Shown here: positions 1 through 10,848 of the stretch, piece by piece | Layout: every line of letters starts with the position of its first letter | Position numbering within the stretch: position 1 is the stretch's first letter | From: Microglena sp. YARC | Lineage: Eukaryota; Chlorophyta; Chlorophyceae; Chlamydomonadales; Chlamydomonadaceae | Direction: 5' to 3' | Assembly: GCA_022414725.1 (NCBI GenBank) | Contig: CM039462.1 | Location: 96,084,020-96,148,019 of the forward strand | Length of the DNA stretch: 64,000 bases | Program-made: the position numbers and the translations under genes | Notes under the pieces: generated by a model | What the model was told of the DNA's origin: nothing | Databases searched by the model: none | The model's input: the letters and a program-made list of their open reading frames with translations, nothing else

Positions 1-69
1 TTCCCGAGCATCTCCCACGCGGATTGATCAATAGTGCAGCATCTGCTCCATCGGCCAACTCGGCTGTAC

Positions 70-101
<32 letters not shown>

Positions 102-1895
102 GGGGGGAACCAGCAAAAGGCGCAACTGATAAAACCTAGCCCTTTGTGACCAAGGAGAAAAGACCAAAGAAAAAGACAAGAACGGCTAAGGGACAGCTAA
201 GGGACGGACACCACCTGGGCGACGTAAGGGACAAAGGAGGACGGGAACAGAAGACAAACAAACCAGAGAGGCAAGGAAGAAGCCAAAAACAGGAAGCCCA
301 AGAGAAGGGGCTAGGACTACTAAGAAAAAAGACCTAGGGGCCATAACATTGCAACCTCTAACAGTCACCGGATCAGAAGACTGAAAGAGGAGATGCAAAC
401 TAAGGAGGACTAAAAGGAAAACTATGCAAGAAACTAAGAGAAAAAAGGGGGGAGGGGGGGGGGGGGGGGGGGGACTAAGGAGGCAACTGAGGAGGAAACT
501 AAGGAGGCAACAAAGGGTGGAAACTGAACTAGGGGAAGCAAACTAAGGGAGAAACTGCAAAAGCCCAAAGCAGGGAGGCAACCAGAAAAGAAGAAAGACA
601 ACTGGAAGCAAAGCGAAAACCTAAAAGACTGGTCTGGGCAGGTAAACAACTGGAATGAAGACAGAGACAGTATCAAGATCTAGATCTTGATCTGGATCTT
701 AGGGCAGATCTGGACCTTGATCTTGGTCCAGATCTAGCCCGAGATCTGGAACGTTGTCGAGTGCTGTGTCCAAATCTGGAACCTGATCCTGATCTGGGGC
801 AGGGTCTTTTTTTTTCTTTTTTTTTTTCTTGATCTTGATCTTGATCTTGATCTTGGGCTTGGGCTGGAACTAGGTCAGGGTCAAGATCGGGGCCTAGAGC
901 TGGGGCTTGGGCTGGACCTAGGTCAGGGTCTAGAACAGGGTCTAGAGCTCGGGAATGGGTTGGGTCTGGGTCAGGGTCTAGAGCAAGGTCTAGATCCGGG
1001 TAATGGGCTGGATCTGGGTCAGTGTCTAGATCAGGGTCTAGAACTAGGGCTTGGGCTGGGTCTGGGATTGGGTCTGGGATTGTAGGGAGCGCTGAGGCCA
1101 TGGGGATTGTCATTTCCATGGTGCGGGTATCAGGCTCCCGGTCACCGGGAGTGACCCCAATCATGGTGCAAAAAGGGGGCCCATAAGCTTGCAAAGGAAG
1201 CCACTGTGAGAGAGCAATCTAGGCCACGCCACCAATCTTGACAGATGGCGCCATTATCAAGGTGTCGAAGATCCGTCTGGGTGCGCATCCAGTCCCTGGC
1301 GATGGCTTGGTGAAGGTGGCCAAGGGCAAGGCAAATAGCCTTGTGGTGAAGGGGCTCAGAATGGTCCAGTCTGTCAGCCCGGGACGAACGGACCTGCCAT
1401 ATCGCGCCCAAGGTGGTTATACGCAGGAAGGACCACAACCTTAGGGTTGAGGGAGGAGGGGGTGTCCCGGGCCAAAGGGTGATTTCGTCACTGAGGAGGA
1501 AAAAGGGGCAACGAGGAAGGCGCTGCCCACCGGTGAGGGTCTCCCAAGTGGAAAGGAGCCAGTCTATGACAGGGGCAGAATCAGGGCATTCCAAGAAAGC
1601 GTGAGACATTGTATCAGCAGTGTGCAGCTGCAAGCAGTCAGGGCTGGAGCAGACTATGGAGGGGGGGTCGTCTTGGTTGACCCGTTGGAAGCGTCCTCGT
1701 ACATGAGCAAGGAACGCATTGCAGCCCAGGGTGCCATGAAGCAAGCTCCGGCAAGTGATGGTATAAGGACGGTGGAGAGTCTTGTCAGCGAGGCGTACCC
1801 ACACCTGCGAAAAGCCTGCACGTAGAGGGAGGGAGACTTGAGGTTCGTCTTGTCTTTGAGCTGGGTTCAATATTGGGAACTGGGGCTTTGTTGCA
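70..1895 (-). mobile_element. LINE-A copy 1, 5'-truncated, antisense
   Basis: The 3' end is a T run at 70-96 followed by the LINE-A terminal hairpin and 3' UTR in reverse complement. The long G tract at about 437-474 is the family's C tract read from the other strand. The Asp-Pro tail coding region and the ORF2 C-terminus follow. Matching sequence continues to about 1866. After a gap, a short piece at 1874-1895 matches another part of the ORF2 region (compare 53144-53165), so there is an internal deletion near the truncation point. The copy has its own T-rich expansion at 806-830 and a GATCTT repeat at 831-856. Confidence 0.9.
673..1866 (-). pseudogene. LINE-A ORF2 C-terminal fragment (Cys/His motif plus Asp-Pro tail)
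   Basis: Minus-strand frames encode the region downstream of the reverse transcriptase. A Cys/His cluster of the kind found at LINE C-termini (C-x4-C, then H-x4-C in the HAFLECP segment) is followed by a conserved Trp-rich stretch (TLRLWSFLRI, RDWMRTQTDL). A tail rich in Asp, Pro, Leu and Ala follows. The piece lacks endonuclease and polymerase and is out of frame in places, so it is not a functional gene. The open frame that extends past 1866 to 2095 runs into unrelated flanking DNA and should not be taken as one protein. Confidence 0.75.
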
Positions 1896-2306
1896 CTTGC
1901 TTTAATTAGGGTGCTTTGCGAGCCTGTCCTGCAGCTCTCACGGTTTGCTGCATTAATTATTCGTGCTATCCACCTGCTATCTTGCTCATCCTGTGGCGCA
2001 TTTCGATTCGTCGGTGTACTTCCTGCTTGCCCTGTGGTCCGTGCCTTCGCAGTGCTAATATCCCTCATCGTATTCTGGACGAACGCGTCATTCACAGTTA
2101 CGTGTGAGGCATTATCAGCTCGTTACGCTCACAAATTTTACTCATCCCTGTGGCAGGTGATATTTTGGCATCTTAGAGTTGCGAGTAATACCCCCTCTCT
2201 AGCCCACCACTCATCCCTGTCCAATCAGACACAGCACTCAGAAGTGTCCGACGCGTGTCCGACGACCTGGCCATATTCCGAGCGACAGTGTCATCCACTT
2301 GACAGG
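1896..2306. other. Unassigned flank
   Basis: No protein family is recognised here. Short open frames on both strands show no motif. The sequence lies between the 5' truncation point of LINE-A copy 1 and a short tandem repeat. Confidence 0.5.
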
Positions 2307-2475
2307 TCAGCCAAGTCTAGCCGCGCCAGGTCTAGCTGCGCCAGGTCTAGCCGCGCCAGTTCTAGCCGCGCCAGGCCGCGCCAGGCCAGCCAGGTCTAGC
2401 CGCGCCAGGTCATGGCCCGCCATAGCCGCGCAATTTTGCCAGGTCATGGCCCGCCCTAGCCGCGCAATTCCACGC
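2307..2475. repeat. Degenerate tandem repeat, GGTCTAGCCGCGCCA core
   Basis: The 15-base core GGTCTAGCCGCGCCA recurs several times in direct orientation with small variations. Towards the right it grades into a variant containing GGTCATGGCCCGCC and TAGCCGCGCAATT. Three open frames across it are low-complexity artefacts. Confidence 0.8.
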
Positions 2476-2939
2476 AAAATGCTCCTCAGCATTTCGCGAC
2501 GCGATGGCGCGCCATATCACACGATAGAGGAACCGACTGTTGTGCCGATGCAGTCACCTGCGGCGGACATCCATAACGATCACGTCCGACCGCGGGGGGT
2601 TAAATACCACGCCACGCACGGATACTCCTGACCGACCACCTCCCCACGCTACAGAGGACCGAAGACACGTTTCGGGATTCGCAAAGCGGATCTCCGACGT
2701 TCCACAGAGTGTGACTCCTTGACGAGAATAGGGTGGACAGGGGCACACGCGCAAGAGCCGCGACGATGGATCATGGCGTAAGACGCTGTCCTCGACGTCC
2801 TGTTAGCATAATACCCTATTTCTCATCTGTATTTAGCGGTCCTCTACGCATCCCCTTGGACGAATCGTGGGCCTCGAGCATCACGATTGAGGTAGGATAG
2901 TATCGTGACGTGGGTCGAGACGCTATTAACGCTCAACAT
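2476..2939. other. Unassigned stretch upstream of gypsy remnant
   Basis: I see no gene or recognisable repeat. A 5' LTR matching the one at 8570-8917 was looked for here and not found. Confidence 0.4.
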
Positions 2940-3800
2940 ACATCGAAATTCATGACATATTTCGTTATGAGATATTTCGGATTTTTTTTTCCGGAAACGC
3001 ACGTCGCTCTTACCCGACTACACAAAGTGGCATGCGCCAGCATACTCGCTCCCTGCAGGATTACTTCCATTAAATCAAGCCGGAGTTTCGCAAGGTCCCC
3101 GACCTGACGACCCTCAAGCGACTGAATTTCTTCGCATGGGCTTGTCCGACGCTCTCCGTGCTCTTGCGCCCGCTAGAAACGGGAACGTTGTTTAGCACGA
3201 TGGAATATTGGTTCCACTACCTGCAGTAGGGCGAGGCGAGACAGACCGCAGTCTCAACCGGCAATTCCTCCACGGACCAAAGCGACAGTTAGGAGAAAGG
3301 GGGATGAATAATCGAAGATCATTTTACCCCCCCTCCGACTTCGATTCTTTCTCTTCGCCGCGCATGAACCATCCACGCTGTCGAAGAGTTACACTCTAGT
3401 CGAAAATGAGCCCCAAGCTGAAGGAGGTCGGAGAGTTGCACTCTCATCCGACAATTGCCCATGCTTTCGGCCAACAGTAGTAGTTCCCCGGCTGGCCCTT
3501 TCGGGAGACAGAACACAGGCCGAGGGGGTAGACGACGTAGCGGATCGCAACAACCGCAGACCTTCAAGCTGAGTTGATCGCCAGGGTCGCAGGTCCTCAG
3601 CTTGCAAGGTGCGGGTTGACGTAACGAAGGCAGTCTACTTCGGCCCCGATCCTAAGGAGCACATCCCCAGTTCGATGGGAACCCGTCGGAACCCGTCGGA
3701 AACACAACTGGTGGACGGTGGTACCGAACGCCGTTGTTTCCACCCGACAACATACACGAAGGATCGATAAAGCTATTCTCGATCTCACTGCACTTGCTTT
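2940..3800 (+). pseudogene. Gypsy gag/protease remnant, segment 1
   Basis: This is the first of three diverged copies of the same gag-to-protease region. It shares ordered landmarks with the third segment. A CACGTCGCTCTTACC(C/T)GACTACAC-like start near 3000 is followed by a stretch resembling the later gag frame (cf. 5101-5300). A motif GCAGGTCCTCAGCTTGCA lies near 3589, cf. 5655. Stops and frameshifts break every frame. No protease active site is visible in this segment. Confidence 0.55.
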
Positions 3801-3899
3801 ACCGCAATCATTCAACCCTCTGATTCTTTTCTTTTTCATAGCTGATCCATGGAGTACCTCGACAGAAATTCTGATCGGTGCTCCATCAAGGGCGCTAAA

Positions 3900-4800
3900 G
3901 TAATAGCGCTCATACAAACAAGTAGCCCATTGATGCGCTCGAGTAGTCGCATGCCAGCCGGCCCTATGTTAGGGATGAAACACAGGCTGATGAGGTCGAA
4001 CAACCTGCGGATGCCAATACGATTACACGTCGGGTCCTTCTCCCCAGACTACATGACATTTCAGTCCAACGAGGCACGGGGTCGCTGCAGACATATTCCA
4101 ATCAGTCCCATAAAGTACCTGACCTCACTGTCCGCGAGCGATATAATATTTCGCCGGGACTTATTGATGACCTCCGACCCAAATATTTGACGGTCGGAAA
4201 ATGGGTGCATTATTCGATTCGGTGGTCGACGTATTCCACTATCTGCAGCTGGACATGTCCCGCAATACGCAGCAGTATCGACGGGCAACAGAGCGGGGGC
4301 TACACGTACACAGGTCAATGACTCGATCCCAACGATCGGCATACACTAGGTACCTTTCTTCCGACACAACCATTCATGCTTTGCTGGCGTTACGATCTAA
4401 AGACGAGACCGACAGTACCGGATTCTCGTCCGACAAAAAGCCAAAAGTTGGACGCACGCCACGAGTAGCCCATTGATGCGCTCGAGTAGTCGCATTCTGG
4501 CTGGCCCCTTCGGGTAATATCACAGGCCGAGAAGGTAGAGAGGACCACGACGTACGCAGCAGAGCGCAGCCCTGCAAGCAGAGTAGATTGCCAGGGTCGC
4601 AGGTCCTTCGCTTGCACGGTGCTGATCACGCTCTCAACGACGCAACCAAGGCAGTATACTTTGGCCCCGCACCTGAGGAGGGCATCCCCAGATCCGGTTG
4701 AAACCCGTCGATACTTAAACTAGTGGTCGGAGGCATTGGATCCGAAAGTTTGCGGAAAACAAATCGCTGCCAGACGGTCAATGAAGTGCATCCGTCGCAA
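3900..4800 (+). pseudogene. Gypsy gag/protease remnant, segment 2
   Basis: This is the second diverged copy. The landmark TATCTGCAGCTGGACA near 4239 matches the gag helix of segment 3 near 5262. GGTCGCAGGTCCTTCGCTTG near 4595 matches the same landmark in segments 1 and 3. A 31-base piece around the core CATTGATGCGCTCGAGTAG occurs twice, near 3922 and near 4467, so this segment was itself rearranged. No frame is open across it. Confidence 0.5.
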
Positions 4801-6282
4801 TCACGCACAACGAAATCCGAACACTTTCCCCGTGCTCACTACGCGAGCCATTCGGGTATTTGAAGTCAACTCCGCGACAGCCCCGATATGCTTTTCAACG
4901 CCCGATCTGGCGCGAAGCAATTGCTCACATTGGCAGATACGGGCGCGCCGGGTTGCCTTAGGGAAAGGCGCAAGGCTGCTGATCTCGGTTTGCACATCTA
5001 CCCTTGGGAACACGAACGCGACGGATTCACTTGCGCTAACAACGGGATTATCAAAATCGTGGCATGGGCAGAATCGCTCCTCATGCCCGACCTATTATCG
5101 GAATCGCACGTCGCTCTCACCTGACTACACGAAAGTGGCTTGCGCCAAAACACTCGATCCGTGCAGAATTATTACCAAGCCATCAAGTCGGAATTTCGCG
5201 AAGTCCCTGATCTCACCGATCGCGAGAAGTTAAACTTCTTTCGCACGATGGAGGACTTGTTCCGCTATCTGCAATTGGACAAGGCGAGAAAAGTCGTCGC
5301 TGCTCGTGGCAAGTCCTTGACGGACAAGCGCAATCGCCATCAGAGGGGAGGTTCCGCTAATCATAAGTCGAAGTCTCCGTTCAAGAGGCCCGCGAATACT
5401 AGTTACCCGGGTTAGGACTTTACATTCAATCGCGTCCAATTTACCAACCCCCCCCTCCGAGTCTGACACTGATTCTTTCTCTTCGCAAGGCCTAAAGACC
5501 ACCAACGACGGCGGGGAGATGAACTCTCGCCCGGCCAAGAGACCCAAACGGGAGGCCAACGGTAGTCGCAACCCGGCCGCTGGCCGAGGAGGTGGAGGAC
5601 GTAGTGCGACGCAACCTACGCACACCGCCAAGCTGGGTGGATCGCCAAAGTCGCAGGTCCTCAGTTTGCAAGGTGCTGCTCGCACGCTCAAGAACGGCCA
5701 CGCTCCCTTTCCACGTCCAACAATATGTTGGCAAAGCGGTTGTCCATGTCGTCGACAAACTTCCTGGAGGATTGGATTTAATCCTCGGATCCGACTGCAT
5801 GCACGACAAAAGGGCCGTCCTCGACTACGATCGCATGACAATGTCACTCAAACGGTACGGCTGCTGTTTAACCCCTATTAACGGGCAGCGGGACGGAACG
5901 GCTCATTCCTTCTTCACCATGGCTCTATCGGGCAAGTCAACCGATGACCCAGTCATTACGGGTCGCGAAGCAGCAAAATATTTAAAGGCTGGCGCTAACC
6001 ACGTCATGGTCAACGTCCGTGAATCGCGAGCAGACTTACCGGCGTCAAATGTCACAGCCGATGAAAGAGCGATATTGACCAACGCTCATCTCGGCCAGCG
6101 GTCTGCGCGCCCTCATATAGAAGTATCGCAAAGTCTTCAACAATTTGCCGATGGGGACTCCTAACCATCGCGTCATACCTCACGTCTGGTTATTACCAAA
6201 TACGAATATCGGACGAGGACGCGCCGAAAACTGCGTCCACTACCCCGATGGGTCAGATCGAATTATATATCGAATTATTATT
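4801..6282 (+). pseudogene. Gypsy gag and retropepsin remnant, segment 3
   Basis: Two retropepsin hallmarks are visible. LADTGAPGC at about 4930-4956 has the DTGA catalytic motif. DLILGSDCMHDKRAV near 5775-5820 has the ILGxD motif that follows in gypsy proteases. Between them lies a 91-residue gag-like frame (5140-5415) ending in a basic Lys/Arg-rich stretch. That order is not canonical and implies rearrangement. The frame 5592-6164 continues past the protease, and an overlapping frame from 6145 (LPMGTPNHRVIPHVWLLP) resembles the linker before gypsy reverse transcriptase. The reverse transcriptase, RNase H and integrase core are missing. They are replaced by a LINE-A insertion at about 6283. 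Confidence 0.7.
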
Positions 6283-7806
6283 ATGACACCATGTCTCACG
6301 CTTTCTTGGAATGCCCTGATTCTGCCCCTGTCATAGACTGGCTCCTTTCCACTTGGGAGACCCTCACCGGTGGGTAGCGGCTTCCTCGTTGCCCCTTCTT
6401 CCTCCTCAGTGACGACATCACCCTTTGGCCCGTGACACCCCCTCCTCCCTCTACCCTAAGGTTGTGGTCCTTCCTGCGTATAACCACCTTGGGCGCGATA
6501 TGGCAGGTCCGTTCGTCCCGGGCTGACAGACTGGACCATTTTGAGCCCCTTCACCACAAGGCTATCTGCCTTGCCCTTGGCCACCATCACCAAGCCATCG
6601 CCAGGGACTGGATGCGCACCCAGACGGATCTTCGACACCTTGATAATGGCGCCTTCTGTCAAGATTGGTGGCGTGGCCTAGATTGCTCTCTCACTGTGGC
6701 TTCCTTTGCATGCTTATGGGCCACCCCCCCGATCTTTTGCACCATGATTGGGGTCACTCCCGGTGACCAGGAGCCTGATACCCGCACCATGGAAATGACA
6801 ATCCCCATGGCCCCAGCGCTCCCTACAATCCCATACCCAATCCCAGACCCAGCCCAAGCCCTAGTTCTAGACCCTGATCTAGACCCTGCCCCAGATCCAG
6901 CCCATTACCCGGATCTAGACCTTGCTCTAGACCCTGACCCAGACCCAGCCCATTCCCGAGCTCTAGACCCTGTTCTAGACCCTGACCTAGGTCCAGCCCA
7001 AGCCCCAGCTCTAGGCCCCGATCTTGACCCTGACCTAGTTCCAGCCCAAGCCCAAGATCAAGACCCTGCCCCAGATCAGGATCAGGTTCCAGATTTGGAC
7101 ACAGCACTCGACAACGTTCCAGATCTGGGGCTAGATCTGGACCAAGATCAAGGTCCAGATCTGCGCTAAGATCCAGATCAAGATCTAGATCTTGATATTG
7201 TCTCTGTCTTCATTCCTGTTGTTTACCTGCCCAGACCAGTCTTTTAGGTTTTCGCTTTGCTTCCAGTTGTCTTTCTTCTTTTCTGGTTGCCTCCCTGCTT
7301 TTGGCTTGTTTTTGCAGTTTCTCCCTTAGTTTGCTTCCCCTAGTTCTGTTTCCACCCTTAGTTGCCTCCTTAGTTTCCTCCTCAGTTGCCTCCTTAGTCC
7401 CCCCCCCCCCCCCCCCTCCTCCCCTTTTTTCTCTTAGTTTCTCGCATAGTTTCCTTTTAGTCCTCCTTAGTTTGCATCTCCTCTTTCAGTCTTCTGATCC
7501 GGTGACGGTTAGAGGTTGCAATGTTATGGCCCCCCCTTCATAGGTCTTTTTTCTTAGTAGTCCTAGCCCCTTCTCTTGGGCTTCCTGTTTTTGGCTTCTT
7601 CCTTGCCTCTCTGGTTTGTTTTTCTTCTGTTCCCGTCCTCCTTTGTCCCTTCCGTCGCCTAGGTGGTGTCCGTCCCTTAGCTGTCCCTTAGCCTTTCTTG
7701 ACTTTTTCTTTGGTCTTTTCTCCTTGGTCACAAAGGGCTAGGTTTTATCAGTTGCGCCTTTTCCTGGTTCCCCCCCTTGTAAAAAAAAAAAAAAAAAAAA
7801 AAAAAA
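6283..7806 (+). mobile_element. LINE-A copy 2, 5'-truncated, inside the gypsy remnant
   Basis: It starts within the ORF2 C-terminal region (ATGTCTCACGCTTTCTTGG) and runs through the Asp-Pro tail, the 3' UTR with the C tract at about 7399-7425, the terminal hairpin (left arm 7730-7737) and poly(A) at 7781-7806. Gypsy sequence lies on both sides. The pre-RT linker is on the left and the integrase C-terminus on the right. About 3-4 kb of gypsy pol is therefore missing at the insertion point. No target-site duplication is evident. Confidence 0.93.
6432..7169 (+). pseudogene. LINE-A ORF2 C-terminus, best open copy of the Asp-Pro tail
   Basis: A 245-residue frame starts inside the element and ends at the natural ORF2 stop (TAA at 7167-7169). 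The first ~110 residues are the conserved C-terminal module with RDWMRTQTDLRHLDNG and FCQDWWRGLDCSLTV. The last ~120 residues are almost only Asp, Pro, Leu, Ala, Val and Gln in DPDLDP-type repeats, giving a highly acidic tail. No known domain matches the tail. The start codon is incidental because the copy is 5'-truncated. Confidence 0.75.
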
Positions 7807-8295
7807 GACGAACGGAGGTTTTCTTCAACCTTGGTGATTATGTTCTCTTGTCCACCCGCAATATGAAGTTCAAGGCAACGGGTCAACCAAAATTTACGCC
7901 TCGTTTTGTTGGCCCTTATACGATTACGGAATGCATTGGTCCACGCGACGAGCAAACTGGAGTCGACTGGAGTCGTCCGGCAAGTCACGGCGTGCCGCTT
8001 GGCTTTGCCCAAGATGATGCGCATCCGCCCCGTGTTTCACGTGGGTTTGATCAAGCATTGGCACTCCGATGGCGTTGTCCATGTTAGACAACCGCTTGAG
8101 TTCGACTCCGACGGCGCTCCGATTTGGAATATCCAATGCATCATGCGCGAAAAGTCGCGTGTCATAGGCACATCCAGCAAACGACGTCTCGAATACTTGG
8201 TCCGATGGCAAGACTTCGGTATTGAGCAAGACACTTGGAAACTCGCCAAGGCGGTCAAGAAAAGTGCCCCTCACATCGTCGATGCATGGAAATGA
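7807..8295 (+). pseudogene. Gypsy integrase C-terminus and chromodomain
   Basis: Two overlapping frames, separated by one frameshift near 7960, encode the end of a chromovirus Pol. The first has GDYVLLSTRNMKF and PRFVGPYTI, the conserved strand region after the integrase core. The second has MRIRPVFHVGLIKHW, the family's usual junction, then a chromodomain (RRLEYLVRWQDFG, then DTWKLAKAVKKSAPHIVDAW) ending at a stop at 8293-8295. Chromodomains of this class are thought to steer integration towards particular chromatin. The fragment is cut on the left by LINE-A copy 2. Confidence 0.88.
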
Positions 8296-8556
8296 CGTGT
8301 TACGCCCGTTATGTCCCGACGTATGTCGAAAATACGGGCCCATCACCCACCCATCGCACTCGACGCATACGACACGGCGGTCAGATTGCTTTATTCATAA
8401 AGCTATCTTTCCCGGAGTACTCAAAAGGGATGTTAAATGGTTCTCTCCGAAACCAACTTGATTCATCAAGTATATTTTGAGCACGGCACATACGACTACG
8501 ACTGGTATTCACATCCCACCTTCATTACGATCAGATGCGGGGTCCGCATCTCTTCT

Positions 8557-8569
8557 GGAGGGGGGGGAG
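8557..8569 (+). promoter_or_regulatory. Polypurine tract of the gypsy element
   Basis: A GGAG(G)nAG purine run lies immediately before the TGTAAC start of the 3' LTR, where plus-strand priming takes place in LTR retrotransposons. The 260 bases between the pol stop and this tract contain no gene. Confidence 0.8.
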
Positions 8570-8917
8570 TGTAACGGTACAGAACCCTTCACGGGTACTC
8601 TGGCCGTCCAGCAAGGCATACGGGTACACCGTACCCGTAAGCCACGTGACGAACGCACATGATACAGTACCATACCCATGTACTGCCTCATCTCTCACAA
8701 CGCACACGTTGCGTACATAGACACAAGCTACTCGGAATGAACCCTTCTCCTTCTACCACGAAGACGTTCTTTCCAAGCTACTCGACATCCCCTACTTAGG
8801 TAACCATCTACTTGTTCTGCTAGTTCACCCATATCAACATACACGTAAACTCACATCACGCATCACGTTCCCTAGCCTAACCCCTCAAGCTGCTAAGGAG
8901 CATCCTGAGCTGTTACA
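8570..8917 (+). repeat. Gypsy 3' LTR
   Basis: The repeat starts TGTAAC directly after the polypurine tract and ends GTTACA at 8912-8917, a perfect 6-base terminal inverted repeat with TG/CA ends. Its length is 348 bp, within the range of short gypsy LTRs. No matching 5' LTR is present in the window, so the end was set from the inverted repeat and not from a second copy. Confidence 0.75.
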
Positions 8918-10345
8918 GGGGTAATGGTGGTGGGCTCCCAGTGGGGAGAGAGGCTGACCATGTGGTCATGGCAGAGCTGGATAAATTCTGGAAGTTTGGG
9001 GAAGTAGGTAGATTGACTGTGGGGACTGCAGATAAGAATGAGGTGTAACTTTTGAGTTGATGGGGAGGTGTGGAGTTTACTGCCCAGCCAGGTGTCAGGT
9101 AGCATAGAGTTCAGAATTTTTGTATGGAGTCAATGTAGTGGACCCATGCATGGATGGTGGATAAGTTTTTGGTAGGGAGCAGAGTAGGTGTCAGGGATGA
9201 GCATGACAGTGCATGTGGGGATCTGACGGGTCTCAGCATTATCTGCCCTGAGTAGGGCCCACCTATCGTAGTGCTTGGTGTGCCAGAGTGACTGAGCTAG
9301 GGATGTCCACCAGGGAGCCCCCAGTCCAGATGGTGTGGAAGGGGTCCTCGTTGGACCCAAAGAACTGGTCAGCAGGGTGGGTAGAGGAATAGGTGTGGAG
9401 ACTCTGGTCATAGATGAGAGGGTTGGAGGCACGGTCGTAAGTGATGCCAAACGCTGTTGTAGCTTGGTGAAGAGCGGGAGAGAGAATGTAAGTGGATGCG
9501 GGGGTAGCTCTGTACCTAGTGAAGAGAGCAGCTAGGTCCGTATAGTAAGTTCCTCCCTGGGTTAGTTGTTGCCATTTGGTAGGGTGGTTAATTTTGAAGT
9601 GTTTATAGTTCTGCTGGAGGGAAGTAAGGTTGCCCAATACATTTTCCAGTGGGGCTTTTGAGGTAGGAAGTGTTTGTGTGGGTGTGGGTGTCCTGACGAT
9701 CCTGGTTGGTGAGGATGCCTGCTTGGAGTTTTTTTTTTTTTTTTTACAAAGGGGGGAACCAAGAAAAGGCGCAACTGATAAAACCTAGCCCTTTGTGACC
9801 AAGGAGAGAAGACCAAAGAAAAAGACATGAACGGCTAAGGGACAGCTAAGGGACAGACACCACCTGGGCGACTAAAGGGACAAAGATGGATGGATGGTGT
9901 AAGCAAGGGGTGGTTGGATGTCCCAGTCTGGGTGTCTTTCTTGTGTGTTCACGTGCAACAGTTTGTGGACAAGGGCGTGGTTGATTGTCAGCTTGGAAGC
10001 CTGGGGTGTTAGTCCATTGACCTTGCTATTGAGAGTTGGTAAGACGAGAGTCCTTTCTAAGGTTTTGGTGTGTGGTTAAAGGAGGACCTGTCTGAAAAGT
10101 GTGAACAAGTTGGTCATAGGCTTGTTGCCCCAGCATTTTGCAGAGGTGAGAAGTGAGGTGTGATTGCGCTTTCCAGTGGATGGTGGAGATAGTGGAGGTG
10201 ACAGGTGTGCTGTGATGGATGCTGTATCCCGCTTGAGTGTAGGAGTTTATGTGATCATTGTGCATGGTTGTGGGAGCCCACTGGACGTGGGCTACGGTGG
10301 TACTGGAGGGGTTGTCAGTGTCTAGTGCGCGTTTATTGCGCCATC
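8918..10345 (-). pseudogene. Decayed PCIF1-like cap adenosine methyltransferase (tentative)
   Basis: Minus-strand frames at about 10345-10026, 9637-9263, 9450-9130 and 9105-8918 read as one protein broken by frameshifts and stops. The order of motifs resembles the PCIF1-type mRNA cap N6-adenosine methyltransferase family. An LFTRYRATP segment is followed by FGITYDRASNPL (family: FG-x-E-x-FASPLN), a YSSTHPADQFFGS segment (family: YCS..PDTD..FGS), GGSLVDIPSS at the place of the GSF-x-x-NPPF catalytic motif, and a VMLIPDTYSAPY strand. The NPPF motif is not preserved, so the protein would be inactive. A short LINE-A copy at 9729-9887 interrupts it. The assignment rests on remembered motif order only. 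Confidence 0.42.
9729..9887 (-). mobile_element. LINE-A copy 3, very short 3' end
   Basis: A T run at 9729-9745 is followed by the reverse complement of the terminal hairpin and ~140 bases of 3' UTR, ending within GACAAAG. It is inserted into the methyltransferase-like pseudogene. No clear target-site duplication is seen. Confidence 0.92.
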
Positions 10346-10578
10346 TAGCATGTGGAGAGCTTTGTACTGGGCACCCACTCGGGGAAAGGCCCGTTTTGCG
10401 CGGATATAGCGAATGGATTGATTATATGCGTATTTGTATTTTATCGTACCGATCAGGTGTTGTCAGGCTTGAGCCATGGTTCGAAAAGAGTGTATCTTTG
10501 CGACGGACCCATACCATCCCGTTCCACCCATATATTCGCGGATACAGAAGCTCGACCACTGTTACCTTGATCGCTCAA
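10346..10578. other. Unassigned stretch
   Basis: No gene or repeat is recognised between the methyltransferase-like pseudogene and LINE-A copy 4. Confidence 0.4.
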
Positions 10579-10848
10579 TTTTTTTTTTTTTTACAAAGGG
10601 GGGAACCAGGAAAAGGCCCAACTGATAAAACCTAGCCCTTTGTGACCAAGGAGAAAAGACCAAAGAAAAAGTCAAGAACGGCTAAGGGACAGCTAAGGGA
10701 CGGACACCACCTGGGCGACGTAAGGGACAAAGGAGGACGGGAACAGAAGACAAACAAACCAGAGAGGCAAGGAAGAAGCCAAAAACAGGAAGCCCAAGAG
10801 AAGGGGCTAGGACTACTAAGAAAAAAGACCTATGAAGGGGGGGGGCCT
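10579..10848 (-). mobile_element. LINE-A copy 4, short 3' end
   Basis: A T run at 10579-10592 is followed by the terminal hairpin and 3' UTR in reverse complement. It is truncated in the G-rich GAAGGGGGGGGGCC segment near 10848. The left and right flanks are unrelated to each other. Confidence 0.92.

Noticed and set aside
673..1194. Basic Arg/Ser-rich end of a minus-strand frame as an SR-like protein
   Set aside because: It is the Asp-Pro tail region of LINE-A read in a shifted frame after the ORF2 stop.
1142..2095. A 317-residue minus-strand open frame as a host gene
   Set aside because: Its C-terminal two thirds are LINE-A ORF2 sequence, and its N-terminus is unrelated flanking DNA joined at the truncation point.
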